A stretch of DNA of 64,000 nucleotides from positions 558,001-622,000 of the forward strand of contig NZ_JAHXPQ010000001.1 of the NCBI RefSeq assembly GCF_019391655.1, read 5' to 3'. The notes beneath the pieces were generated by a model, which saw nothing but the letters and a program-made list of their open reading frames with translations, did no database searches and was not told the DNA's origin. Position 1 is the stretch's first letter. Each line of letters begins with the position of its first letter. Of this stretch, positions 35,906 through 44,391 are shown one piece after another. This stretch comes from Mucilaginibacter rivuli. GTDB taxonomy: Bacteria > Bacteroidota > Bacteroidia > Sphingobacteriales > Sphingobacteriaceae. Both the position numbers and the translations under genes were made by a program.

Positions 35906-37368
35906 TGTACCACTAATGTGCTGATGGAATGTGCTAAACTATTTACCGTCGCGGCTTTCCCTTTGATGCATAAGTTATAGGGAATATCAGTATCTGATTG
36001 ATTCATTACGATGATGGCTAATTGCCCTGCCGGATTGATGAATGCTGTAGTTAGTAAACTTTCGCGGTTTGATGAGCTGATTACCCGCTTATCGCCCGGA
36101 CGCACAAACTTTGAAAAATGACCCATGTACCAGTAAATATTGGTATAGATCAACTCGCCCGAGCGGGTATCGGCAATAACAGGCGAAAAGCAATAGTTAC
36201 CCACGTGGTTAGGCCCGCCTTTTTCATCGAGCAGGATATTCCAATCGGTCCAACCTACGGTGCCGTTATTAAAATCGCGGATGATGGATTGCCCGTATTT
36301 TTCGCCAAGCGCCCAATCGTTCACTCTTGCCATATCAAATTTCTCAATACAGCCTTCTGTAAACAACAGGTTTTTACCGGGGAATGCTTCGGCAACATTT
36401 TTTACATTACCAAATAGCATGGGGCTGCCTGTCCAGGTCTCGTACCAATGATAGCCTACACCCCAAACGTATTTGGCGGCTTCTTTGTCTTCTAAAATGG
36501 TGCTGGCGCGCTGGTAAACCTGGTCGCGGTTATGGTCCCAAACTATTAGCTTTTTATTGGCCATTCCGTTTTTGTGCAGCGTTGGGCCAAGGTAATTCTT
36601 TACAAAATCGCGCTCTTCGGCTGCGGTAAACACACATGATTCCCATTTTTGTATGGCCATGGGCTCGTTCTGTACAGTCAATCCCCAAACCGGTATACCT
36701 TGCTTTTGGTAAGCGTTTATAAACTTCACATAAAAGTTGGCCCAGCTTTGGTCGAACTCTTTTTTTAGCTTTCCGCCATGCAGCACATCGTTATTATCCT
36801 TCATCCAGGCAGGTGGGCTCCAGGGCGAAGCAAACAACGTTAATTTACCACCTGCCGCAGCAATAGCTTGTTTAATGAACGGCACTCGGTATTTCATATC
36901 ATGCGCGATATCAAAGGTTTTTAAACTTTTGTCGTTATCCTGCACATAGCTGTATATATCGCTCGAAAAATCGCAGCTTTGAATATTTGTCCGCGCAAGC
37001 GAGTAGCCTATTCCTTTTTGCTGATCGTAAAAGGCGGTTAAAAATTCCTGCTGTTTGGCTTTGGGGAGTTTATAAAAAGTTTCGGCAGATGCATCTGTTA
37101 GGGCGCTGCCAATTCCCAACAGGCTTTGGAATTTTTTATCGGCGTCCACAAATATGCAAACCTCGCGCTCGGTGGGTTGTACTTTATCTTCAAACTTTAA
37201 GGTTGCGGTTTTGCTGAGTTTATAACCGGTGCCTTTAGCGGTGGTATAAACCTCCACATACTTATTACCAACCGAAAACGGCTTAGAGGGAACAACGTGC
37301 TGGGCCCTTGCGGACCCGGCTAACAACGTTGCGAGGCATACTGTGATAGGTATGTATTTTGTTTTCAT
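35902..37368 (-). CDS. Glycoside hydrolase family 30
   Basis: 488 residues with signal peptide (to about 22). GH30 marks: GIGSALTDASAETF, LFASPWSPPAWMKDN, the acid/base Glu235 in TVQNEPMA and the nucleophile Glu338 in LLFTEGCIE, and a C-terminal beta side-domain. This resembles the glucosylceramidase-like/beta-1,6-glucanase branch (GH30_1 or GH30_3) more than the xylanase branch. It would act on beta-linked glucose or related residues in the locus substrate. It starts six bases after the upstream lyase-family gene. Confidence 0.9.
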   Translation of the reverse strand: MKTKYIPITVCLATLLAGSARAQHVVPSKPFSVGNKYVEVYTTAKGTGYKLSKTATLKFEDKVQPTEREVCIFVDADKKFQSLLGIGSALTDASAETFYKLPKAKQQEFLTAFYDQQKGIGYSLARTNIQSCDFSSDIYSYVQDNDKSLKTFDIAHDMKYRVPFIKQAIAAAGGKLTLFASPWSPPAWMKDNNDVLHGGKLKKEFDQSWANFYVKFINAYQKQGIPVWGLTVQNEPMAIQKWESCVFTAAEERDFVKNYLGPTLHKNGMANKKLIVWDHNRDQVYQRASTILEDKEAAKYVWGVGYHWYETWTGSPMLFGNVKNVAEAFPGKNLLFTEGCIEKFDMARVNDWALGEKYGQSIIRDFNNGTVGWTDWNILLDEKGGPNHVGNYCFSPVIADTRSGELIYTNIYWYMGHFSKFVRPGDKRVISSSNRESLLTTAFINPAGQLAIIVMNQSDTDIPYNLCIKGKAATVNSLAHSISTLVVQ

Positions 37369-37374
37369 AATGAT

Positions 37375-38544
37375 TTAGTTGAGCCAGATGAGCGGGTGGC
37401 GCACGGGTAAATTCCTGATGATCTCGGCATTGGTTGGCGCGTGGTTTAACGCAACCCATGCTTTTAACCAATCTGTGTTGTTTGCCTCCAAAGCACCAAA
37501 TACTAATGATGGCTGTGCGGCAGGCCATTCATCCCAATACATTACATCGTGGGGGTATGGCCAGGCATTTTTATCTTTTAAATAGGGGTATAAAAAGGCA
37601 ATACCTTTGTTTATTGAACGGCCATCGGGTGTTTCAAACTTCCACAGGTTGTCGGTTGCTGTACTCAGCAACTGGCAAATGGTACACATGGCATCCAGGT
37701 CAAAAATAGAATAGCCATAAGGTTTAGTGCGTTTCAGCTCCAATGGAAAACTACCATCGGCAGCCATTTGCTCGGGCAGTAAAACAGTTTTGTACCTGTT
37801 CCTGCAAAAGCTAAGTAATTCTGCATTATTGGTGAATTTGGCGAAGCAGGCCACCTGCATTGTCCAACAAGTGCCGTGGTTGTTTTTGGCATTCATCTCG
37901 TCAACACCGTATTTGTGCGTGGTTACCCAGGTGAGGTATTTTGAAAACCAGGCTTTAACGCCCTCCAAAGTTTGCTTGCTTAGTGCAGACGAGGTTTGCA
38001 TGGCCTCGGTACCCTTAACCACTTCCATCAGTTGTATGGCATCAATAACGCCAATACCACGGCCGGTTGCCACGCCTTTTATAGCCTGCGAATACAGCAG
38101 GTTAGGGTTCATCATCGTTTCGGGGTTAATAAACCAGGCGTTCAAATGTTTTGAAGCCTGTTTCACATATTTGTTATCACCGGTTAATTTGTATGCCGAT
38201 GCCAGCGCACCCATTAAACGGCTAAAACGGATCATGGCCAAACGGTGCGCCACAAAGTTTTGCGGGTTGGTTAAGCCATCGCGTTGTACGTACGGGCTAT
38301 CAGGGCTTTTGGGGTTTGGCCACCAATAGTCCCCTTCCGAATAAAAATCATGCTTGCCGCCCGCGCTCCGGCTGCAGCTTTCGGTGGTAATAGTGATTGG
38401 CTTTTCCGTCATGGCTAAGGCCGCTTCCGTTAAAACATAAGGCCGTAAAGTTGCGGTGATTTCCTTTTTTATTTGCTGGCTATGAGCTGCGTTCGCGATA
38501 AGCAAAACGGCAAACAGCAGCGGGTATATTAGTTTCGTTCTCAT
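37375..38544 (-). CDS. Alginate-lyase-superfamily protein, copy 2
   Basis: 389 residues with a signal peptide (to about 23). It has the DYWWPNPKSPDSPYVQRDG segment (72-90) and NNHGTCWTMQ (221-230), where this alpha/alpha-toroid superfamily (PF05426; PL5/PL38-like) keeps catalytic Asn-His residues, and MNPNLLYSQAIKGVATGRG. It is a clear paralogue of the protein at 41000-42187, with the same motif order. It probably cleaves a glucuronate- or mannuronate-containing polymer by elimination. It lies between GH2 and GH30 with gaps of two and six bases. Confidence 0.8.
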   Translation of the reverse strand: MRTKLIYPLLFAVLLIANAAHSQQIKKEITATLRPYVLTEAALAMTEKPITITTESCSRSAGGKHDFYSEGDYWWPNPKSPDSPYVQRDGLTNPQNFVAHRLAMIRFSRLMGALASAYKLTGDNKYVKQASKHLNAWFINPETMMNPNLLYSQAIKGVATGRGIGVIDAIQLMEVVKGTEAMQTSSALSKQTLEGVKAWFSKYLTWVTTHKYGVDEMNAKNNHGTCWTMQVACFAKFTNNAELLSFCRNRYKTVLLPEQMAADGSFPLELKRTKPYGYSIFDLDAMCTICQLLSTATDNLWKFETPDGRSINKGIAFLYPYLKDKNAWPYPHDVMYWDEWPAAQPSLVFGALEANNTDWLKAWVALNHAPTNAEIIRNLPVRHPLIWLN

Positions 38545-38546
38545 GC

Positions 38547-41000
38547 TTAATTCAAATTAAAAAACACGGTTTGTATGCCCGCCGATTGTACGCCTGCCAC
38601 ACTTTTACCGCCATTGGTTTTGATGCTGATAACAGCTCGCCCGTTAATGAGCTGCAGCTTACGCGAACCTTTCGAGGTGCCCATATCATCTAACAAGGTA
38701 CCATCTCCAGTTAAAGAAAAATTAACCCAGTTTACCGCATCAAGGCACATTACGCCTTTGCTATCGGTTAAGGTGGCTTGTATGGTGGTAGTGCCATCCT
38801 TGTCGGCTATCTTTTCTAAATTTAATTTAGCAGGCTTACCCCATTTTTCGGTTTGATAGGTTTGGGATATGGTATCCATCACTATTACTTTTCCGGTACG
38901 GGCTTTTAACAGTAACTCGTTTTTGCCGGTGTTGTAAGGCACCATCCAACGCAAACCTGCCGCCGGGAAATCCTGGCTGTTGCGCTTTTTTACACCGTAG
39001 CTTTTGCCATTTACAAACAGTTCGGCCTCATCGCAATTGGAATAGGCTTTTACCATTTTCAGTTCGCCGGTATCGCCCCAGCGTACCGACCAGTTATGCC
39101 CGTAAATATGTGCCATTGGTTTATCAGACCAATACGACTGTACCAAATAAAACAATTCCTTTTTTGTCAAATCGCGTTCCACTACGCCCTTTTGATTCAT
39201 ATAAGGAAGCGGGTTATCAAACCGGATAGGAGTAGAAAAATCCTTGAACGTCCAAAATGCCGTGCCGCTTAACCAGGGCATGGTATCCTGCTCCTTCAAC
39301 GTCCAATCGAACAGGTTGCAGGTGGCATTCTCGCTCCAATCGCCATCCTTTAGTAATTTGGCCGATTTACTAAACAAGGCTGTATCGATAACGCCATTGG
39401 TACGGATATTCTCCAAAGCTTTATCAGCTTTCTCCGAGTTTCTGCCCGAATAGCTATCGCCGCCCCACTCGGCGTGGAAAGCGTATTTTACTTTTTTAAA
39501 CTCATCCTGCGTTAACTGCTTGTATTGGGTGTATTTCCCTTTGTACCAACCGGCCCAAATGGTAGGCGAGTAAACATCCGGTATATCGCTCGCAAAATCG
39601 CAACGGCGGATAACCGTTTTACGGGATGGATCGAGCTGATGGCTGAGGTTGTTTTGCTCCGTCATAAACGCGCGGATCTTGGCCTTATCAAATTCCGGGA
39701 AATCACCGTCCCAATCGTTCTCATTACCCAAACCCCAAAGTATGATAGAAGGGTGGTTGTAATGTTGTTCTATCATGTTGGTCATCATGCGGCGGGCTTG
39801 TTCTTTATATATATTGCCACCCAAACCTCCGCGGCACCAGGGCTCTTCTTCCCAAACCAACAGGCCCAGGCTATCACATAAGTTCAAAACCTGGCGCGAC
39901 TGTTGGTAGTGCCCTAACCGGATAAAATTGGCACCCATATCTTTTATCATCTGCATTTCGCGGATGGTCATGTCCTCGGTCATAGCGGCAGCTACACCTG
40001 CGGCATCTTCATGCCTGTGTGTACCGCGTAACAGCAGGTGCTTGCCATTTAAATAGAACGGCCCCTGCGCCGAAAACAGGAAATCGCGGAAGCCAATTTT
40101 TTCCTTGCGGGAATGGATATTGCCGTTTGCTTCGGCGGTAATCTCAACCGTGTATAAATACGGATCGGATGGTGTCCACAAGTGGGGCTTGTTGATATTG
40201 AATTTACAGATATCATTTTTGCCATCAGCGATGGAGGCTAACGTATACACGGCTGATTCAACGATCTTTCCCGAGGCATCGGTAACGGTTACTTTTCCGT
40301 TCAGTGTTTTCACCTTGTCGGGATCATAAAAAGATGACTTAATGTCTATCGAACCTGTTTTATAACCCTTATCCAAAACCGCGCTGGCAAATACATTTCC
40401 GATAGCGACGGCGGGTTGGTACACCAAATTCAGATACCGGTAAATCCCACCATACACATTAAAATCCGACATTTGAGATGGTATACTTTCCGCATCGCGG
40501 GTGTTATCGCAACGGATCTCAACAGGTACTTTCCCTTTAAAGCGTTTGGTAAAGGCTTCGGTCTTTTTAAAATCGGCAACAGCCTGTGTAATATCAATCC
40601 ACCACTCATCATACCCGCCAATATGTGCGCCAACCTTAGTGGTATAAATATAAACCTCAGTTTTTTGGCCTGCACCCTCAAAATGCAGTATGGTATGGCC
40701 GTTTAAGTACGGGTTGCTAATATTTAGTTGTGTACGGTACCAGCCCGGCCCCTGGTAATAGTTTACATCCGGATCAACGGCATCGCGGGCGTTAAAGCAA
40801 TGCGGCAAAGTTACCTTTTGCCAGATGGGATAGGTTTCGGGGCCATCTTTGGTAAGGGGGCGCACGGTTTCCCAAATGCTGCCCAGATCTTGCTTAACAA
40901 ACTCCCAATTATCATTCAGGCGTATTTTTTGTTGCGCTGCGGCGATGTGGCCGGATAGTAAAACCAGCGCCAAAACAAAGTATCGTTTTATATGCTGCAT
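38547..41000 (-). CDS. Glycoside hydrolase family 2
   Basis: 817 residues from the ATG at 41000, which overlaps the preceding TAA in a TAATG coupling; an in-frame ATG at 41009 would add three residues. Signal peptide MQHIKRYFVLALVLLSGHIA. The order is jelly-roll domain, immunoglobulin-like domain, barrel (about 310-620) and a C-terminal extension. The acid/base is Glu427 in LGLGNENDW-like GNENDW and the nucleophile Glu511 in HAEWGGDS. GH2 enzymes remove beta-galactose, beta-glucuronate or beta-mannose; the type is not clear here, but a beta-glucuronidase would fit the locus. Third-domain residues HRHEDAAG follow the family pattern. Confidence 0.9.
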   Translation of the reverse strand: MQHIKRYFVLALVLLSGHIAAAQQKIRLNDNWEFVKQDLGSIWETVRPLTKDGPETYPIWQKVTLPHCFNARDAVDPDVNYYQGPGWYRTQLNISNPYLNGHTILHFEGAGQKTEVYIYTTKVGAHIGGYDEWWIDITQAVADFKKTEAFTKRFKGKVPVEIRCDNTRDAESIPSQMSDFNVYGGIYRYLNLVYQPAVAIGNVFASAVLDKGYKTGSIDIKSSFYDPDKVKTLNGKVTVTDASGKIVESAVYTLASIADGKNDICKFNINKPHLWTPSDPYLYTVEITAEANGNIHSRKEKIGFRDFLFSAQGPFYLNGKHLLLRGTHRHEDAAGVAAAMTEDMTIREMQMIKDMGANFIRLGHYQQSRQVLNLCDSLGLLVWEEEPWCRGGLGGNIYKEQARRMMTNMIEQHYNHPSIILWGLGNENDWDGDFPEFDKAKIRAFMTEQNNLSHQLDPSRKTVIRRCDFASDIPDVYSPTIWAGWYKGKYTQYKQLTQDEFKKVKYAFHAEWGGDSYSGRNSEKADKALENIRTNGVIDTALFSKSAKLLKDGDWSENATCNLFDWTLKEQDTMPWLSGTAFWTFKDFSTPIRFDNPLPYMNQKGVVERDLTKKELFYLVQSYWSDKPMAHIYGHNWSVRWGDTGELKMVKAYSNCDEAELFVNGKSYGVKKRNSQDFPAAGLRWMVPYNTGKNELLLKARTGKVIVMDTISQTYQTEKWGKPAKLNLEKIADKDGTTTIQATLTDSKGVMCLDAVNWVNFSLTGDGTLLDDMGTSKGSRKLQLINGRAVISIKTNGGKSVAGVQSAGIQTVFFNLN

Positions 41001-42187
41001 TATTGCCACGGTTGGGTTTTTGGATACATGGCAAATGCTGTTTTAAAATCGATAGCCGGGTATTTGCCGTTCGCGGCAGTGCAAATACCCAGCATTTCGC
41101 TGTAGCCAATGGGTTCAATTTGCTTGTATTCCCATTGTTTTTGTTTTAGTAAGTATGGTAGGAGGTAGGTAATGCATTTTTCGATACCGCGGCCGTCTTT
41201 GGTGGTGGTATGCCATAAATCTATGCCGAGCCTGTCGCCAAGGATGGCTAATTTGCACCAGCCATCAAGGTTCATGCAGCTGTAGCCCCAGCTTTTTGTA
41301 CGGGCCAATTCTAATGGCTGCTTGCCTTCAAGTGTGAATTGAGTATCCATGCGCAATACGGTTTGCTTTTTCAGCATATCATGCGCGAACTTTGTATCGC
41401 CGGTAAAAATGGCAAAATCAATAACCTGCATATCGTAAATGGTGCCATGGTTATTTTGGGCATCATGTTCATCCTTTCCGCCTTTACTTGTGATCAGCCA
41501 TTTTAAATATTCGGCAAACCAGGTTTTAACACCGGCTTTCACATCATCGGTAAGGGCTTTGCTACCCGCCATCATCGCAAAAGCATCAGGGATATTGGTC
41601 AGCGCGCGGCTTTCTATAATACCTGTTCCCCTGCCATCATTTACACCGGGAACATATTGGGCGTAGTTGAGGTTAGGGTTCATACGTGTGGCCTCGTCAA
41701 TAAAAAATATTTTTAACTGGTAGTTGGCCTTTTGGGCATATTCCTCTTTTCCTGTAAAGTAATAGGCAAGGCCTAACTTTTTCACATCAGTACACAGGTC
41801 ATTTAGTTGCGTGTCATCGTGCAACTGGTATATTTCGGGGTTACGTTCCCCATCTTTACGAATGTATGGTTTGCCATCGGGTTTTGATGGATCAGCCCAC
41901 CAATATGGTGCCTGGCTCATGTAATCATGCGGGTTGCCGCTTGGGGCCATGCGCGTTTTGCGGAGTGTTACCGAGTATGGTTCAGCTTTAAGTGCTTTAT
42001 CGGCAGCGGTTAATAAAGTGGCTACAGCTTTTACAGCATCAGCATCGCCGGCCTGGTATTGCTTTTTAGCATTGGTCAGTTTTTGCTCATCCTGCAAAAT
42101 GTAATTGCTTTGCGCAAAGGCATGGGATGCCATATCAACTAATAATACAACAAAAAGGTATTGAAGCAATGTAACATGCTTTAACAT
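41000..42187 (-). CDS. Alginate-lyase-superfamily protein, copy 1
   Basis: 395 residues, signal peptide ending SHAFAQ. Motifs parallel copy 2: PYWWADPSKPDGKPYIRKDG (94-113), RMNPNLNYAQYVPGVNDGRG and QNNHGTIYDMQ (244-254), with the expected catalytic Asn/His. It is first in the operon lyase-GH2-lyase-GH30-GH5 (42187 down to 34163). The tandem presence of two diverged copies suggests cleavage of two linkages or different products. The 526-base gap before it contains a site similar to the susC inverted repeat. Confidence 0.8.
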   Translation of the reverse strand: MLKHVTLLQYLFVVLLVDMASHAFAQSNYILQDEQKLTNAKKQYQAGDADAVKAVATLLTAADKALKAEPYSVTLRKTRMAPSGNPHDYMSQAPYWWADPSKPDGKPYIRKDGERNPEIYQLHDDTQLNDLCTDVKKLGLAYYFTGKEEYAQKANYQLKIFFIDEATRMNPNLNYAQYVPGVNDGRGTGIIESRALTNIPDAFAMMAGSKALTDDVKAGVKTWFAEYLKWLITSKGGKDEHDAQNNHGTIYDMQVIDFAIFTGDTKFAHDMLKKQTVLRMDTQFTLEGKQPLELARTKSWGYSCMNLDGWCKLAILGDRLGIDLWHTTTKDGRGIEKCITYLLPYLLKQKQWEYKQIEPIGYSEMLGICTAANGKYPAIDFKTAFAMYPKTQPWQ

Positions 42188-42326
42188 ATGGTATAATTTA
42201 GATCAATAAGAAAGCGGGTTTAACGCTTTGGTTTATATTGGTGTGTAAAGATAAGTGATAAGAATCCGGAAAATCAAAAACATTTTTTCATAAAATACTG
42301 ATTAATAGTTAATTACATTAGTTTTT

Positions 42327-42360
42327 ATACGCTTTAATCACAATGCGAACAGCGCTTAAA
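42327..42360. promoter_or_regulatory. Second, imperfect copy of the susC-type operator
   Basis: ATACGCTT (42327-42334) is identical to the core of the left arm at 31782-31789, and AGCGCTTAAA (42351-42360) resembles the right arm (AGCGTATTAAA), with 16 rather than 17 bases between. It lies about 140-175 bases upstream of the first gene of the second enzyme operon. The rest of the 42188-42713 gap shows no gene. Confidence 0.45.
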
Positions 42361-42656
42361 GTATTGATTATTAACAGGCTAACATTTTGCCCCTCATTTT
42401 GCCATTACGCTATAATAATAATCGATATTTTTATGCGTGTAGCACCTGTTGTGGTAGCTTTTATAGGTTGGCTTTAAACTACACAGGTGCTTAGCAAAAA
42501 AAAGTTTTTATTAGCCGAATTGATAATTAGTATTGCCTTACTTGTAAATGATATTGACATGTGTTACTATAAAACAGGCCATCACTTATAATGAGACAGA
42601 TGGTATTAGGTCATTTTAAAATACCTGCTTTGACCAACCCTGGCTTAACAAAAGGA

Positions 42657-42689
42657 TTTGGAGATATTTAATAAATAGTTATAATTTTA
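42657..42689 (+). promoter_or_regulatory. Candidate promoter of the effector-like gene
   Basis: TTTG (42657-42660), 21 bases, then TAATTTTA (42682-42689), which differs from TAnnTTTG only at the last base. The ATG is 24 bases downstream. Confidence 0.45.
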
Positions 42690-42713
42690 TGATAAATCCT
42701 AACCTGTTATTTT

Positions 42714-43619
42714 ATGTACACCCAAACCGAAAAACGTAACAGTGCTGCAGCTCAGCAACATGCTAATATTGCGGGGCCGCAAGGTAAAGTACTCCCTGCG
42801 GTACCTGTGCAGCGCAAACAGGCAGTATTGCAAATGGCAGCGCCTCCGGCTGGCGAAATGAACGCGGCTGAAGGACACCTGGATGCGAGCCTTGTGAGGA
42901 AACAGATAGTTGACCTTGTGTACTCGAAGATAAAAAAGGAAGGGACCCAGTATAAGCTAACATCGTTGGTAGCAGCCAAGCGTTACCTGGTGGAGGAAGC
43001 CGACGGAGCAGCTTTCAGAAAATTTCAGGCAGCGGATGATGGCGAGCAAACCGCCATGACAAAGGAGCTTATGGCGCGACTTTATCATGATGCGGAAGCC
43101 GTAAAGGAAATTACACCCGAAATGCGCGATAACCTTGGCCGCGGGCTTGACGCCACAACCGGCGAGGGTGAAATAAGCGACCCGGATATTGCGGCATCAA
43201 CAACCACGAAGGGCGCCGTGGCCAGTAACATGACTACAGGTAAAGCTTGTGTAATTACTGCCCTCATGTTTGCCGAAGGTGGCGGTGTATTGGGTGCACG
43301 GAGCGTTGAAGAACTGCACTTTATATTATCTACCCGCTTTAAAAGCACCTGGAGGCATTATAGCGAAGATGCGGTGTTTAAATCGTTATACGAGCATTTG
43401 GGCTATACCAAAACTACACCACCCCTGCAACGGAGTTTAGAAAACCTGGGTACAACCGTAGGTGCCGTTACAGTGGGAATGGCATCAATTGGCGGGCATA
43501 TGGTTGGCTTCAAAAAGGATGGTACAGACCTTTACATCCGTGATAATGATGAGGGCCTGAAAAAAGTTGCAGCACATAACCGAAAAACTGAGATAGTTGT
43601 TGATTACTGGCACAAATAG
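42714..43619 (+). CDS. Putative secreted effector/toxin with papain-like cysteine protease domain
   Basis: 301 residues without a signal peptide. The N-terminus (MYTQTEKRNSAAAQQ, then PAVPVQRKQAVLQM) resembles the Gln/Arg/Lys-rich leaders of effectors linked to extracellular contractile injection systems in Bacteroidota, which often carry a VQRK-type segment. A helical middle follows. The C-terminal part has Cys179 in TTGKACVITALMFAEGG, His262 in SIGGHMVGFKKDG and Asp277/Asn278 in YIRDNDEG, the order of a papain-like Cys-His-Asp/Asn protease such as the YopT group. It is the only plus-strand gene inside the polysaccharide locus and has its own promoter. No injection-system structural or immunity gene is visible. 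Function is inference. Confidence 0.6.
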   Translation: MYTQTEKRNSAAAQQHANIAGPQGKVLPAVPVQRKQAVLQMAAPPAGEMNAAEGHLDASLVRKQIVDLVYSKIKKEGTQYKLTSLVAAKRYLVEEADGAAFRKFQAADDGEQTAMTKELMARLYHDAEAVKEITPEMRDNLGRGLDATTGEGEISDPDIAASTTTKGAVASNMTTGKACVITALMFAEGGGVLGARSVEELHFILSTRFKSTWRHYSEDAVFKSLYEHLGYTKTTPPLQRSLENLGTTVGAVTVGMASIGGHMVGFKKDGTDLYIRDNDEGLKKVAAHNRKTEIVVDYWHK

Positions 43620-43662
43620 GCTGTTTGACAATATCGCCTACCTAATTAGGTATATTCCTGTC

Positions 43663-44358
43663 TTATTTCAACATAACAGCTACCACCACTTCTATCAATT
43701 TGCGGGAGGCAGCCGCGTCAAGGTGCAGACCATCCGGCGTCATGGTTTCAATATCCAAACCAGGTATATCTAAGCCATTCACAAATAAGCATTTGTTTTG
43801 TTTTGCTATCTTTCTAAAAGCTTCGCTCATGGCCTTTACGCGTGCGCTGCCGCCTTTGTATTTTTCGGTTATCTCGGCCTTGTTACCGTAGGGCGTTGGC
43901 GAAATAATGACAATTTTAGCTTTATTGATGGTTGCGTATTTGCAGGTTTTTATGGTAGTGATGAGTTTTTGATAGTTTACCGGAACGTCCTGCTGTCTGT
44001 CGGCAAAAACAGCTTTGCCATCGTTCGTTCCAAGGTCGAGAATGATATAGTCGTAAGGTTTGTCGCCCGTGGCATCCGCGGCTTTTTTAAGGTTTTCGTT
44101 TATCACCGAAAGGGAGTTAAGCGTGCTATCGCCATTATTTAAAAAACCAACCGTGCGGCCCGATTTGCTGATGTTAAAAACCGTTGCATTGGGCAACGCC
44201 AGTTGCAGTTGTTTTGGCCAGCTCCAGGCAAAGGTGCCGTTGCTGTCGCCAAGGGTAAGAATATTGAGTTTCTTGTTGGACAGGGCAGCGGTTTGAGCGT
44301 AGGCAGCAGAGGTTGCCAAAAGGATGAATATCATAGCGTATTTAAGCAGTGCTTTCAT
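43663..44358 (-). CDS. Exported SGNH/GDSL-family esterase
   Basis: 231 residues with a signal peptide (ends AAYAQ). Block I is ILTLGDSNGTFAW with nucleophile Ser39, block II includes ISKSGRTVGF, block III is LGTNDG, and block V is DGLHLDAAA. Such enzymes remove acetyl or other acyl groups from polysaccharides; acetyl groups would block the lyases encoded in the same locus. It lies 33 bases downstream of the GH43-like gene, likely in one operon. Confidence 0.87.
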   Translation of the reverse strand: MKALLKYAMIFILLATSAAYAQTAALSNKKLNILTLGDSNGTFAWSWPKQLQLALPNATVFNISKSGRTVGFLNNGDSTLNSLSVINENLKKAADATGDKPYDYIILDLGTNDGKAVFADRQQDVPVNYQKLITTIKTCKYATINKAKIVIISPTPYGNKAEITEKYKGGSARVKAMSEAFRKIAKQNKCLFVNGLDIPGLDIETMTPDGLHLDAAASRKLIEVVVAVMLK

Positions 44359-44391
44359 ATATCGATGTTTTTTAATTCAGTATTATGTTTA

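Noticed and set aside
43639-43652. 14-bp palindrome TACCTAATTAGGTA between convergent genes as an operator
   Set aside because: It lies downstream of both genes, is short and A/T-rich, and lacks T-runs for a clear terminator.
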